A stretch of 64,000 nt of DNA. Source: Streptomyces sp. DI166. GTDB taxonomy: Bacteria; Actinomycetota; Actinomycetes; Streptomycetales; Streptomycetaceae. Where the stretch lies: NCBI RefSeq assembly GCF_900091315.1, contig NZ_FLSP01000018.1, forward strand, positions 42,544 to 106,543. The letters are read 5' to 3'. This document shows, in pieces, positions 23,192 through 31,564 of the stretch; position 1 is the first letter of the stretch, and each line of letters opens with the position of its first letter. A program made the position numbers and the translations under genes. The notes beneath the pieces were generated by a model. That model had not been told where the DNA came from, did not search any database, and saw only the letters and a program-made list of their open reading frames with translations.

Positions 23192-24447
23192 GGTTGCTGC
23201 CGGCAGCCGTTGGCGAGACTCTGGCGATACCATTCCGCTTGCTCGCGGGGATCTGACGCCAGGACGTTGCGGACCGTCCGTCGAACCTCCTTCTCCTTGG
23301 GGAAGGCGCGGCCCTTCATATGGGCGTCGTAGGTGGCCTGTTCACCCGTGACGGTGGCTGCCCACAGCACCACGGCGTTCCCGTGCACGGGATCGACGCG
23401 AAGGCAGGGGAACTGCACGGCGGCGCGAGTGATCTGGTAGCGGAGTTCGCCTTGCTGCAGGCCCCTGGTGAGGCTGACGCGCCAGGTGTTCGGCGTCGAC
23501 GGGTGCGGGTAGCGACCCTCGCCGAGGCGGTCGACGATTACGTCCGGCGTTTGCGGGTAACCCGCGGCGTGCAGATCGGCCAGGACCGAGGCCGCGGCCT
23601 TCCTGACCGTGGCGGCGTCGGCCGGACCGGCCTGGGGAACGCACACCTTCGGCGCCCCTCCGGCGCATTCCATGGCCGCCTGGTTGGCCAACAGCGGCGG
23701 ATTGGCGGTCCAGCCCTGCACTGCCTGGACGGCCAGCACCGAACAGACGACGGGAACGGCGGCGGCGAGCAGTCCGCGAGCCGCCTTTGAACGTAGCGGC
23801 AGCCAGAGGACGGCGACTCCTGCCGCTATTCCTCCCGCGAGCAGCAGAGGCGGGACGAGCGACTTGTAGGTGGCGGTTTCGCCGAACATCAAGGTGGTGG
23901 GGTATTGGCCGGACACGTGCCGCATCCAGAAGGCGTCACTGGACCACGAGAAGGCGACCAGTACCCAGACGATTACGGCCATCAACGGTGCGGCGACGAC
24001 CGGCGGGGCCAGAATGCCGACACCGAACCCGATCGTCGCGTGCGCCACGCACAGGACCATGGCCATCACCAGTGGGCCGAGGCCGGCCGGGGTGGGAAGA
24101 GCAGCGACGCTTCCGAGCGCGAGAGCGACCGGCAGCACCAGCACGACCCACGCGGTTGCGACGGCAGGGATGATCCCGTTCCACGCCACCCGGTAACGGG
24201 AGCGCACCGGGCCCATGGCCCACACTCCACCCTTCCGTAGGCGTGCGCTTTCCCATACAGCGAGTGCGGAGGCGATCGCGTACGCGACCGCATAAAGGGT
24301 GCCCAGTGCGGACGAAACCAAGGCCGGGGAATAGCTGAATGTCTCCCGCGGGGTTCCGCTTCCGTAGTAGTAAAACAGCGACAGCGCCACAGCGAATGGG
24401 ATCGCCCATTTTGCACTGCTGCTCAGCAGTACGGCTCGTATGCGCAC
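23188..24447 (-). CDS. ABC-exporter membrane protein with large C-terminal extracytoplasmic domain
   Basis: Protein of 419 residues. Residues 1-250 hold six or seven hydrophobic segments (first near 14-28, last VVCSVLAVQAVQGW). The C-terminal 165 residues are soluble, with paired cysteines (AMECAGGAPKVCVPQ), and probably face outside. It resembles actinobacterial ABC-2-like permeases of unknown cargo. GTG at 24447 follows GAGAG. It heads the three-gene exporter operon. The codon use is slightly less GC-biased than neighbours. Confidence 0.75.
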   Translation of the reverse strand: MRIRAVLLSSSAKWAIPFAVALSLFYYYGSGTPRETFSYSPALVSSALGTLYAVAYAIASALAVWESARLRKGGVWAMGPVRSRYRVAWNGIIPAVATAWVVLVLPVALALGSVAALPTPAGLGPLVMAMVLCVAHATIGFGVGILAPPVVAAPLMAVIVWVLVAFSWSSDAFWMRHVSGQYPTTLMFGETATYKSLVPPLLLAGGIAAGVAVLWLPLRSKAARGLLAAAVPVVCSVLAVQAVQGWTANPPLLANQAAMECAGGAPKVCVPQAGPADAATVRKAAASVLADLHAAGYPQTPDVIVDRLGEGRYPHPSTPNTWRVSLTRGLQQGELRYQITRAAVQFPCLRVDPVHGNAVVLWAATVTGEQATYDAHMKGRAFPKEKEVRRTVRNVLASDPREQAEWYRQSLANGCRQQP

Positions 24448-24777
24448 AAGATTCTCTCTAAAGTGTGGGGGTGGAAGGGCGCACCAGTTCGTGGAGCGCC
24501 CTTCGCTTCATTAACGCGTCACATGCGCCCTAATCTGCCTTCGTGGTGTCGATATAGACCACGCCTACATTCAAAAGCCGCACGAAAACGCCCCCCGCGG
24601 ACGGTTCGAGCGCGAGGGGTGTTAATGATCCACTGGAGGATATTCACTTGATGATCATGTGTCAATCGCTCGGGTATTAGGGATGGCCCTGTTTGCGAGG
24701 GCCTGTCCCGTCTGTTCCGTGCGGAAGGGTGAATGAATCTCCTCAGTGTGGGTGTCTGGTGAGCGGTGAAAACGGCA
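24448..24777. other. Noncoding interval between the ABC operon and the transglycosylase gene
   Basis: About 330 bp, less GC-rich than average. A hairpin AAGGGCGC/GCGCCCTT (24475-24503) lies just upstream of the ABC operon start and could affect its leader. A weak 6-bp stem GGCCCT/AGGGCC occurs at 24685-24703. A ten-codon ATG frame after GGAGG near 24650 is not supported as a gene. Confidence 0.5.
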
Positions 24778-24814
24778 GAGGCGCCTCCCGGGTCGTAAGT
24801 CCGGGAGGCGCCTC
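24778..24814 (-). terminator. Terminator of the transglycosylase gene
   Basis: A 14-bp perfect stem (24778-24791 with 24801-24814) and a 9-nt loop lie 26 nt beyond the transglycosylase stop codon. Confidence 0.85.
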
Positions 24815-24839
24815 CTGTGGTGACTGTGGGCCGGTTGGC

Positions 24840-25253
24840 TCAGTACCAGCCGTTGGACTGCCAGAAGTTCCAGGCGCCGCAGGGGCTGCCGTAGCGGTCC
24901 TTCATGTAGTCGACGCCCCACTCGATCTGGGTGGCGGGGTTGGTCTTCCAGTCGGAGCCGGCGGAGGCCATCTTCGAGCCCGGGAGGGCCTGGACGAGGC
25001 CGTAGGCGCCGGACGAGGCGTTGGTGGCGTTGACGTCCCAGCCGCTCTCGTGCTCGACGATCTTGGAGAAGCACTGGTACTGGGCCGAGTCGCCGATCAT
25101 CTTCTTCGCGGTCGCCTGAGCGGAGGCCCCGGTCGTGGCGGCCTGCGCGGGCGCCGCGGCGAAAATCGCGCCGGTGGCGGCAACGGCCACAGCGGTACCG
25201 GCGAGAGCCTTCTTCGGAGTGGCGATGCGGCGGATGACGGAAACGGCGGACAA
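24840..25253 (-). CDS. Secreted small lytic transglycosylase (SLT/Rpf-like)
   Basis: Protein of 137 residues. A basic N-region VIRRIATPKKA, a hydrophobic core and APAQA form a signal peptide (residues 1-38). The mature domain holds the catalytic glutamate in KIVEHESGWDVNATN, then SSGAYGLVQALPGSKMAS and a C-terminal GSPCGAWNFWQSNGWY typical of Streptomyces lytic transglycosylases that cleave peptidoglycan. The TTG start at 25253 is chosen because AAAGG lies eight bases upstream and no ATG/GTG precedes the signal peptide closely. Confidence 0.85.
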   Translation of the reverse strand: MSAVSVIRRIATPKKALAGTAVAVAATGAIFAAAPAQAATTGASAQATAKKMIGDSAQYQCFSKIVEHESGWDVNATNASSGAYGLVQALPGSKMASAGSDWKTNPATQIEWGVDYMKDRYGSPCGAWNFWQSNGWY

Positions 25254-25589
25254 GGCGTTGACCTTTCGTCGGGGACGGGGCGGTCGCTGCGTGCCGTCGT
25301 CATGCGGTGCGTGACGCTGACATGCGTCGGCGCCGAGGCCCGTGGGCTTGTCGGCGCCGTGCGACGTCATCCACAGAACCAGGCCGAGCCGGGGTCCGCA
25401 ATGCCCGGTTTTGCTAGTTGTATTCGTATGTGGGGTACACGCTTCTCGTGTGACGCGACTCTCAATGCGCAGGTCAGGAAGTGGATTGGCGTGGACATGG
25501 CGTCCGATATGTACTACTAGCGTGGATCGTACGTGATGTGGGTCATGTGGGGTGCTTCACCGTCGTGATCACGGTCCGCGTGTACGCCC
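25254..25589. other. Noncoding interval between the transglycosylase gene and the ECF operon end
   Basis: About 335 bp with no supported gene. It holds the transglycosylase promoter on the minus strand and the end of the ECF operon. A small hairpin ACACG/CGTGT (25437-25451) is visible. I looked for a c-di-AMP (ydaO) riboswitch, common before cell-wall hydrolases, and saw none. Confidence 0.5.
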
Positions 25590-26423
25590 TTACCGAGCGG
25601 TCCCCTCGAATGTGACCGGCGCCTCGAAAGCCGCCCGCCGGGTCGCCCGGCGCAGTGCGCGGAGGATCGCCGGGCCCAGGGTCAGGGTGAGGAGCACCGT
25701 TACCAGGGCGCGGCCCAGGTCCCAGCCGAGGGACGTGGCCAGGCAGTACACGACGAAACGGGCCAGGTTGGCGGGGACGCCCGCCTCCGGGTCGAAGGCG
25801 ATGTTCGAGGCGAGGCTGTTCATGAACGGCCAGCCCGCGAGGTTGGTCAGCGTGCCGTAGGCGAAGGCGGCCAGGAAGCCGTACGCGGCGAGCATCAGGC
25901 GCTCGGGGAGTCCGCGCAGGCGGTCGGGGCCGGGGAGCAGGCCCGCGCCCATCGTGAACCAGCCCATCGCCAGCATCTGGAACGGCATCCACGGCCCGAC
26001 CCCGCCCGTGAGCAGGGCGGAGGCGAACATGCTCAGCGCGCCGAGCACGAAACCGAAGCCCGGACCGAGGACTCGCCCGCTGAGCAGCATCAGGAAGAAC
26101 ATCGGCTCGATGCCCGCGGTCCCCGCGCCGATCGGCCGCAGGGCCGCGCCGGTCGCGGCCAGCACCCCGAGCATCGCCACCGCCTTCGGGCCGAGGCCCG
26201 ACTCCGAGATCGTCGCCGCGACCACGGCCACCAGGAGTACCAGCAGGCCCGCGAAGAGCCAGGGCGCGTCCTCGGAGTGGGCGTTGACCGCGGCCTCGGG
26301 CGGGGCGAGCAGGGGCCAGCCGAGGGCGGCGAGGCCGACGGCGCTGACCAGGATCAGGGAGAGGAGGGAGCGCGGGCCCAGACGGATGGGCCGGGACTGC
26401 GGCGTGGGCTTGGTGGTGGTCAT
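25590..26423 (-). CDS. ECF transporter substrate-binding S component
   Basis: Protein of 277 residues with about eight hydrophobic segments. The regions RPIGAGTAGIEPMFFLMLLSGRVLGPGFGFVLGALSMFASALLTGGVGP and GWPFMNSLASNI resemble the integral S subunit of energy-coupling factor importers. It is the last gene of a five-gene run; its ATG overlaps the stop of the ATPase gene by 4 nt. Substrate is inferred to be a corrinoid from the riboswitch at the head of the operon. Confidence 0.85.
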   Translation of the reverse strand: MTTTKPTPQSRPIRLGPRSLLSLILVSAVGLAALGWPLLAPPEAAVNAHSEDAPWLFAGLLVLLVAVVAATISESGLGPKAVAMLGVLAATGAALRPIGAGTAGIEPMFFLMLLSGRVLGPGFGFVLGALSMFASALLTGGVGPWMPFQMLAMGWFTMGAGLLPGPDRLRGLPERLMLAAYGFLAAFAYGTLTNLAGWPFMNSLASNIAFDPEAGVPANLARFVVYCLATSLGWDLGRALVTVLLTLTLGPAILRALRRATRRAAFEAPVTFEGTAR

Positions 26424-28099
26424 ACGAGGGCCTGCCTGACCTGGGTGACCGTGAGCCACTGCTGCGGCGCGAGGATCTTGGTGATCTGCGGGGCGAAGGA
26501 GGGGGAGGAGACGACCACCTCCGCCGTCGGGCCGTCCGCGATGATCTCGCCCTCGGCCAGCAGCACGACCCGGTCGGCCAGCTCGGCGGCGAGTTCCACG
26601 TCATGGGTGGCCAGCACGATCGTGTGGCCCTCCGCCGCCAGTCCGCGCAACACCGTGACCAGGCGCGCCTTCGCCGCGTAGTCCAGTCCGCGGGTCGGCT
26701 CGTCGAGCAGGAGCAGCGGCGGGCGGGCGGTCAGCACCACGGCCAGGGCGAGAGTCAGGCGCTGGCCCTCGGAGAGATCGCGGGGGTGGGTGTCGTCCGC
26801 GACCCCCGGCAGCAGCTCCGTGACCAGGGCACGGCAGGTGCCGGGGGCCGCCTCCGCGTCGGCGTCGGCCGCCGCGCACTCGGCGGCGACCGTGTCGGCG
26901 TAGAGGAGGTCCAGGGGCTCCTGGGGGACCAGGCCCACGTGGCGGATCAGCTCGGGGGGCGGGGTGCGGTGGGGGGTGCGGCCGTGCACCTCGACGGTGC
27001 CCCGGGTGGGGGTGATGAGGCCCACCAGGGAGTTCAGCAGCGTGGACTTCCCGGCGCCGTTGCGGCCCATGAGGGCGACCGTCTCGCCGGGGGAGACGGT
27101 GAGGCCCACCTCGTGGAGGGCGCGGATACGGTCCCGGGTGACGGTCAGGCCCCGCACTTCGGCGGTGTGGGGGCCCTGCGGTGCAGCCGGTCGGGCGGTG
27201 CGGTTGAACCAGCGGCGGCGGGGTGGGGCTGCCGGGCGGGGATCGGCAGGGGAGGTCCGGGGCTCTCGGATCTCGGGGCTCCGCGCCGCCAGCCGGTCCC
27301 GGAGGTCTCCGGCCCGGCGCCGCGCGTCCCGCACGGTCAGCGGGAGCGGGGACCAGTCCGCCAGTTTCCCCAGGTCCACGACGGGTGGCGTCACCGGGGA
27401 GACCGCCATCGCCTCCGCCGGGGAGGTGAGGGTCAGCGCGGCGCCGGGGGAGGGGAGCAGGGCCACCTGGTCCGCGTACTGGATCACGCGCTCCAGCCGG
27501 TGTTCCGCCATGAGGACCGTCGTACCGAGGTCGTGCACCAGGCGCTGGAGCACCGCCAGTACCTCCTCGGCCGCCGCCGGGTCCAGGGCGGAGGTCGGTT
27601 CGTCGAGGACCAGGACCTGGGGGTGCGGGGTGAGGACCGAGCCGATCGCCACCCGCTGCTGCTGGCCTCCGGAGAGCGTGGCGATCGGGCGGTCGCGCAG
27701 GTCGGCGAGGCTGAGGAGGTCGAGGGTCTCCTCCACGCGGCGGCGCATCACGGCGGGGGAGAGGCCCAGGGACTCCATGCCGTAGGCGAGTTCGTCCTCG
27801 ACCGTGTCCGTGACGAAGTGGGCGAGCGGGTCCTGGCCCACCGTGCCGACCACGTCGGCCAGTTCGCGGGGCTTGTGGGTACGGGTGTCACGGCCCGCGA
27901 CCGTGACCCGGCCGCTCAGGGTGCCGCCCGTGAAGTGCGGCACGAGGCCGCTGACGGCGCCGAGGACTGTGGACTTGCCGACGCCGGACGGGCCGACCAG
28001 GAGGACGAGTTCGCCTTCCGGCACCTCGAAGTCGATGCCGCGGACGGTGGGTTCGGGGCGGCCGTCGTACGTCACGGAGACGTTCTCGAAGCGGATCAC
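26420..28099 (-). CDS. ECF transporter ATPase, two ABC domains fused (EcfA1-EcfA2)
   Basis: Protein of 559 residues. The first ABC domain (1-235) has GPSGVGKST, LSGGQQQRVAIG, VLVLDEPTSALDP and a switch histidine in MAEHRLE. The second (about 315-540) has GRNGAGKST, a diverged signature LSEGQRLTLAL, LLLLDEPTRGLDY and ATHDVELA. The fusion supplies both ATPases of the ECF module. GTG at 28099 overlaps the EcfT stop by 4 nt. The linker of about 80 residues is Pro/Arg-rich. Confidence 0.92.
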   Translation of the reverse strand: MIRFENVSVTYDGRPEPTVRGIDFEVPEGELVLLVGPSGVGKSTVLGAVSGLVPHFTGGTLSGRVTVAGRDTRTHKPRELADVVGTVGQDPLAHFVTDTVEDELAYGMESLGLSPAVMRRRVEETLDLLSLADLRDRPIATLSGGQQQRVAIGSVLTPHPQVLVLDEPTSALDPAAAEEVLAVLQRLVHDLGTTVLMAEHRLERVIQYADQVALLPSPGAALTLTSPAEAMAVSPVTPPVVDLGKLADWSPLPLTVRDARRRAGDLRDRLAARSPEIREPRTSPADPRPAAPPRRRWFNRTARPAAPQGPHTAEVRGLTVTRDRIRALHEVGLTVSPGETVALMGRNGAGKSTLLNSLVGLITPTRGTVEVHGRTPHRTPPPELIRHVGLVPQEPLDLLYADTVAAECAAADADAEAAPGTCRALVTELLPGVADDTHPRDLSEGQRLTLALAVVLTARPPLLLLDEPTRGLDYAAKARLVTVLRGLAAEGHTIVLATHDVELAAELADRVVLLAEGEIIADGPTAEVVVSSPSFAPQITKILAPQQWLTVTQVRQALV

Positions 28100-29337
28100 G
28101 ACGGTTCCTTGGTGGGTTTCGGGCTGGGTTTCGGGCTGGCTTTCGCGGGGGCTACGAATGCCGGGAGCAGCGCCAGGAGGATCGCCGCCGCGGGCCAGAG
28201 GGGGAGAGTGGGGGCGGTGAGCGGGATGACGCTCGGTTCCAGGGCGGCGGGGTTCTCCGCCTCGGCCAGGAACATCAGCGCGGTCACCGCCACGCCGGAG
28301 CCGGTGACCAGCCAGGCCCGCAGGTCCCAGGGGTCGGGACGGTAGCGGGTGCGGACCGCGCGGCGACCGCCCAGGCGCAGGCCGACCAGGGCGGCGGTGA
28401 GGCCGAGGAGGAGGACGGGGAGGCCGTACGTGCCGCCCTCCGCGGTGAGGACTCCGTACGTACCGGCGCAGACGCCGAGCAGGCCGCCGAGGGTGAGGGC
28501 GGAGGTGGTACGGCGTACGGCCGGAGGGACGTCGGCGGTACGGCCGTAGCCGCGGGCGTCCATCGCGGCGGCCAGGGCGACCGAGCGTTCCAGGGCGCCC
28601 TCAAGGACGGGGAGGGCGACCTGGAGCAGGCCCTTGAAGCCGCGGTCCGGGCGGCCCCGCAGGCGGCGGGCGGCGCGCAGGCGTTGCACGTCGGCGATCA
28701 GGTTCGGGGCGAAGGTCAGCGCCACGACCACCGCGACGCCCATCTCGTACAGGGCGCCGGGGAGGCATTTGAGGAGGCGGGTGGGGTTGGCGAGGGAGTT
28801 CGCGGCGCCTACGCAGATGAGGAGGGTGGCGAGGCGGAGGCCGTCGTAGAAGGCGAAGACGAGGGCTTCGGCGTGGACTCGTCCGCCTAGGCGGATGCCC
28901 TGGGCCCAGTCGGGGAGGGGGACTTCGGGGAGGGTGACGACTGTGTGGGTGCCGGGGATGGGGGAGCCGAGGAGGACGGCGAAGGCGAAGCGGAGGGCGA
29001 TGACGGCGAGGGCGAGTTTGAGGAAGGTGTTGTAGGAGCGCGACCAAGGGGCGTTTTGGCGGCAGGTCGCTACGACGTAGGCGGATGTCGCGATGAGGAG
29101 GGTGAGGAGGAGGGGGTTGGTGGTGCGGGTGGCGGCGGTGCCGAGGGACAGGGCCCAGAGCCACCAGGCGCCGGGGTGGAGGGGGGTGCTTGCCGGTGCG
29201 TGCCGGGTGCGGCTGGGTTGGGGTCGGCGTGGGGTGGGTGCGCTCGCCGGCGCTTGCCGGGTGCCGCTGCGCCCACCCGTGCCGCCCCAGCGGCACGACT
29301 GCCCGCAGCTACGTTCAGTGTGGCCGGTGTCAGTCAT
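28096..29337 (-). CDS. ECF transporter transmembrane protein EcfT (CbiQ family)
   Basis: Protein of 413 residues. After a 55-residue Pro/Arg-rich leader come helices and the coupling region with two Ala-Arg-Gly-type motifs characteristic of EcfT: RAARRLRGR and AMDARGYGR. The tail has more hydrophobic segments than most EcfT proteins. It links the fused ATPase to the S component. ATG at 29337 overlaps the upstream stop by 8 nt. The C-terminus ends in PKPSPKPTKEPS. Confidence 0.88.
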   Translation of the reverse strand: MTDTGHTERSCGQSCRWGGTGGRSGTRQAPASAPTPRRPQPSRTRHAPASTPLHPGAWWLWALSLGTAATRTTNPLLLTLLIATSAYVVATCRQNAPWSRSYNTFLKLALAVIALRFAFAVLLGSPIPGTHTVVTLPEVPLPDWAQGIRLGGRVHAEALVFAFYDGLRLATLLICVGAANSLANPTRLLKCLPGALYEMGVAVVVALTFAPNLIADVQRLRAARRLRGRPDRGFKGLLQVALPVLEGALERSVALAAAMDARGYGRTADVPPAVRRTTSALTLGGLLGVCAGTYGVLTAEGGTYGLPVLLLGLTAALVGLRLGGRRAVRTRYRPDPWDLRAWLVTGSGVAVTALMFLAEAENPAALEPSVIPLTAPTLPLWPAAAILLALLPAFVAPAKASPKPSPKPTKEPS

Positions 29338-29983
29338 TGCGGCGGCGGCGGGATTGCCAGAGGGCTGCTGCGCCCAGGGCTGCCACGCCTGCTGCTCCTG
29401 CCCAGAGGCCCAGGGACGGGGAGTTGTCGGAGTCGTTCGTGCTCTTCGACTGGCTCTTGTCGGTGTCCTTGCCCTTGTCCCTGCCCTTGCTCAGTTCCTC
29501 GCCGCAGCCCGCGCTCGGGTAGCCCTCGATGGCACAGAGCATGGCGCTGGAGTCGTAGCGCAGGGGCTTGGCGACCTCGGCGAGGGCCTCCGCCGTGGTC
29601 GCGTCCTCCGGGACCTGCGCGCAGACCGTGCGCAGGCGGGGCGGGGTCTCGCCCGAGGGCGCGTCCTTGGCGGTACCGAAGTCCAGGACGAGGGCCACGC
29701 GCTTCTGGCCGTCGCGTTCCGGCGTACGGGCGCAGATGGTGCCGAAGGTCTGCTCGCCGCGCGGCTGGGCGGCCTGGGCGGAGTCCTCGCTGACGGTGAA
29801 GCGGAAGCCCTGGACGTCCCCGTCCGAGGGGACGGAGACGGAGGGGCCGACGGTGGCGTACGTCCACTTCGAGCCGTCCCGGTCCCAGAACGACCAGTAG
29901 CGGTACGTCGCCGCCTGCGCCGGAGCGGCCACCGTGCCGAGGACCAGCGCGGTCAGCAGCAGGGTGAGGGCCCGGCGTATCAC
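29330..29983 (-). CDS. SCO2322-family secreted, membrane-anchored protein
   Basis: Protein of 217 residues. A signal peptide (RRALTLLLTALVLGTVAAPAQA), an extracellular domain (TYRYWSFWDRDGSKWTYATVG; four cysteines) and a C-terminal transmembrane helix with an RRRR tail give a type I membrane protein. Actinobacterial relatives lie next to ECF importers. Its role is unknown; an accessory for surface capture of the vitamin is inferred from context. GTG at 29983 overlaps the upstream stop by 4 nt. Confidence 0.8.
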   Translation of the reverse strand: MIRRALTLLLTALVLGTVAAPAQAATYRYWSFWDRDGSKWTYATVGPSVSVPSDGDVQGFRFTVSEDSAQAAQPRGEQTFGTICARTPERDGQKRVALVLDFGTAKDAPSGETPPRLRTVCAQVPEDATTAEALAEVAKPLRYDSSAMLCAIEGYPSAGCGEELSKGRDKGKDTDKSQSKSTNDSDNSPSLGLWAGAAGVAALGAAALWQSRRRRND

Positions 29984-31224
29984 TTCCGCTGTCCCTTCTT
30001 GCGGCTGCTGATCAGGAAGCCGACGCCGATGCCGCCGACGAGTCCGACGCCGATGATCCACCAGACGCTGACGCCGTCGTTGTCGTCCTTCTTCTCGTCC
30101 TTCTTCTCGGCCTCGGCTCCCTGGGCGGCTGCCTGCGCCTTGGGTGCCGGGCCGGTCGCGTTGAGCTGCTCGACGAGGTTCACTCCGCCGAAGTCGCGCG
30201 GGTCGGCGCCCGCGGTGTCGGCGGCGAGGATCAACTGGGCGTAGGCGGCCGGGCCGTTCTCCTTCGCCCAGTCGGTGGAGTTCTTCTCCAGCCAGGCCAG
30301 CGGCTTGGCCGCCGCCTCGGGACCGCCGGTCGCGGCGAGGGCGACGACCGCGTCGGCGGTGTTGCCGAAGTCGGGCTGGTCCTCGGCGCCGGGCATCGCG
30401 GAGACGAGGTAACCGCTCTTCTTCATGGTCTCGGCGAGGTAGGCGGCGCCGTTCGCGGCGACCTGGGCCGGGGTCGCCTTGGTGCCGTCGGTGCAGGTGA
30501 GCGCCTGATCGGAGGCGGCCATCACGGAGTTCAGGGCCATGCCCTTCAGACCGACGACGGCCGCCGCGGTGGCGTCCGCGTTGGCGACGAGCTTGCCCTT
30601 CTTGTCGGGCTGGTAGGCGAAGGCGCCGCCGTCGTCGCAGGGCAGGGCCAGGGTGCGCAGGGCGTCGAAGGCGGACTTGCCGCCGGTCACGATGGTGTCG
30701 GGGTCCTGGCCGGTCGCGGCGAGAGCGCCTGCGACGATCGCGGTGGAGTTGGCGTCGCTGGCGCCGCCCGGGGTGTAGCCCCAGCCGCCGTCCTTGTTCT
30801 GGACGCTCTTCAGCCACTGGGCGGCATTCTGGGCCTGTCCCATGTACTTGCCGTCACCGAGCCCGGCCAGGGCCTGGGCGGCGGCGGCCGTGCTGTTGGT
30901 GTCGACCATCAGCTTCGCGTCGCACTCCTTGGCCGGGTCGGCGCGGAAGGCGGCGAAGCCGCCGTTGGCGCACTGCTGCCCGAGCAGCCAGTCCACGGCC
31001 TTGGCGGAGGGGGCGACGCCGACGCGGGTCTGGGCTATCAGGGCGAGGGAGTGGCGCCAGACGCCGTCGTAGGTCGGGTCACCGGAGCCGTAGAGCCCGG
31101 AGGGGAGTTCGACGGACGGCGACGGGGACGGGGTGGCGGCCACGGCGGGGCCGGCCAGGACGGGGGTGGCCAGGCCGATCACGGCGGTGGCGGCCAGGGC
31201 CGCGGCGCTGCGGCGGACGTTCAT
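29980..31224 (-). CDS. Secreted alpha/alpha-barrel (prenyltransferase/squalene-oxidase repeat) protein, transcobalamin-like
   Basis: Protein of 414 residues. It has a signal peptide ending near AVAA, then repeated two-helix units: VDWLLGQQCANGGFAAF, AAQWLKSVQNKDGGWGY, DANSTAIVAGALAATGQD, ADAVVALAATGG. A C-terminal helix VWWIIGVGLVGGIGVGFLI with a basic tail anchors it. The fold class is shared by terpene cyclases and by the vitamin-B12 carriers intrinsic factor and transcobalamin. As the first gene after a cobalamin riboswitch and before an ECF importer, it is more likely a corrinoid-capture protein than an enzyme. ATG at 31224. Confidence 0.82.
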   Translation of the reverse strand: MNVRRSAAALAATAVIGLATPVLAGPAVAATPSPSPSVELPSGLYGSGDPTYDGVWRHSLALIAQTRVGVAPSAKAVDWLLGQQCANGGFAAFRADPAKECDAKLMVDTNSTAAAAQALAGLGDGKYMGQAQNAAQWLKSVQNKDGGWGYTPGGASDANSTAIVAGALAATGQDPDTIVTGGKSAFDALRTLALPCDDGGAFAYQPDKKGKLVANADATAAAVVGLKGMALNSVMAASDQALTCTDGTKATPAQVAANGAAYLAETMKKSGYLVSAMPGAEDQPDFGNTADAVVALAATGGPEAAAKPLAWLEKNSTDWAKENGPAAYAQLILAADTAGADPRDFGGVNLVEQLNATGPAPKAQAAAQGAEAEKKDEKKDDNDGVSVWWIIGVGLVGGIGVGFLISSRKKGQRK

Positions 31225-31319
31225 GATCGGCGGGTGCCTCTCCCTGAGGGGAGCCGGGCAGCGCGGGACGGACCCCGGGCGGCTCGGCTCCGCAGACCTC
31301 GACGGTGCCATGCGCCGAC

Positions 31320-31462
31320 GGGATGCCGACGCACGTGAGCCGTTCACGTACCGCGCGGGGTAGTCCGGCTCGCAGCGCCTGCGCGCTGCTCACGGTTGCG
31401 GGTCAGCGCCGGATTTGCACCGGCTTCCCCCCGTACGGGTGTGATGACGACGCGGCCACTCT
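31320..31462 (-). ncRNA. Cobalamin (adenosylcobalamin) riboswitch
   Basis: On the minus strand the conserved core runs GAAGCCGGTGCAAATCCGGC, then GCTGACCCGCAACCGTGA, a GC-rich hairpin, and GAGCCGGACTACCCC, followed by a terminal hairpin ACGTG/CACGT. These are the cobalamin-riboswitch boxes. It lies about 95 nt upstream of the alpha/alpha-barrel gene and should switch off the five-gene importer operon when B12 is plentiful. Ends are approximate. Confidence 0.93.
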
Positions 31463-31564
31463 ACCGGCCCGTAGGAAGGCGCCGGCGGGGAGGCCGGGGG
31501 CGGGGGGACCGGCTCGGCCCATAGGAGAACGGGCGTGTTGAACGGCTCACACCACCTGTGTGGC

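Noticed and set aside
24655..24690. A ten-codon ATG frame after GGAGG, a possible leader peptide
   Set aside because: It is too short, no conserved residue pattern is visible, and the nearest plus-strand gene is far away.
25254..25440. Possible c-di-AMP (ydaO) riboswitch before the lytic transglycosylase gene
   Set aside because: Conserved boxes of that class are not visible on the minus strand.
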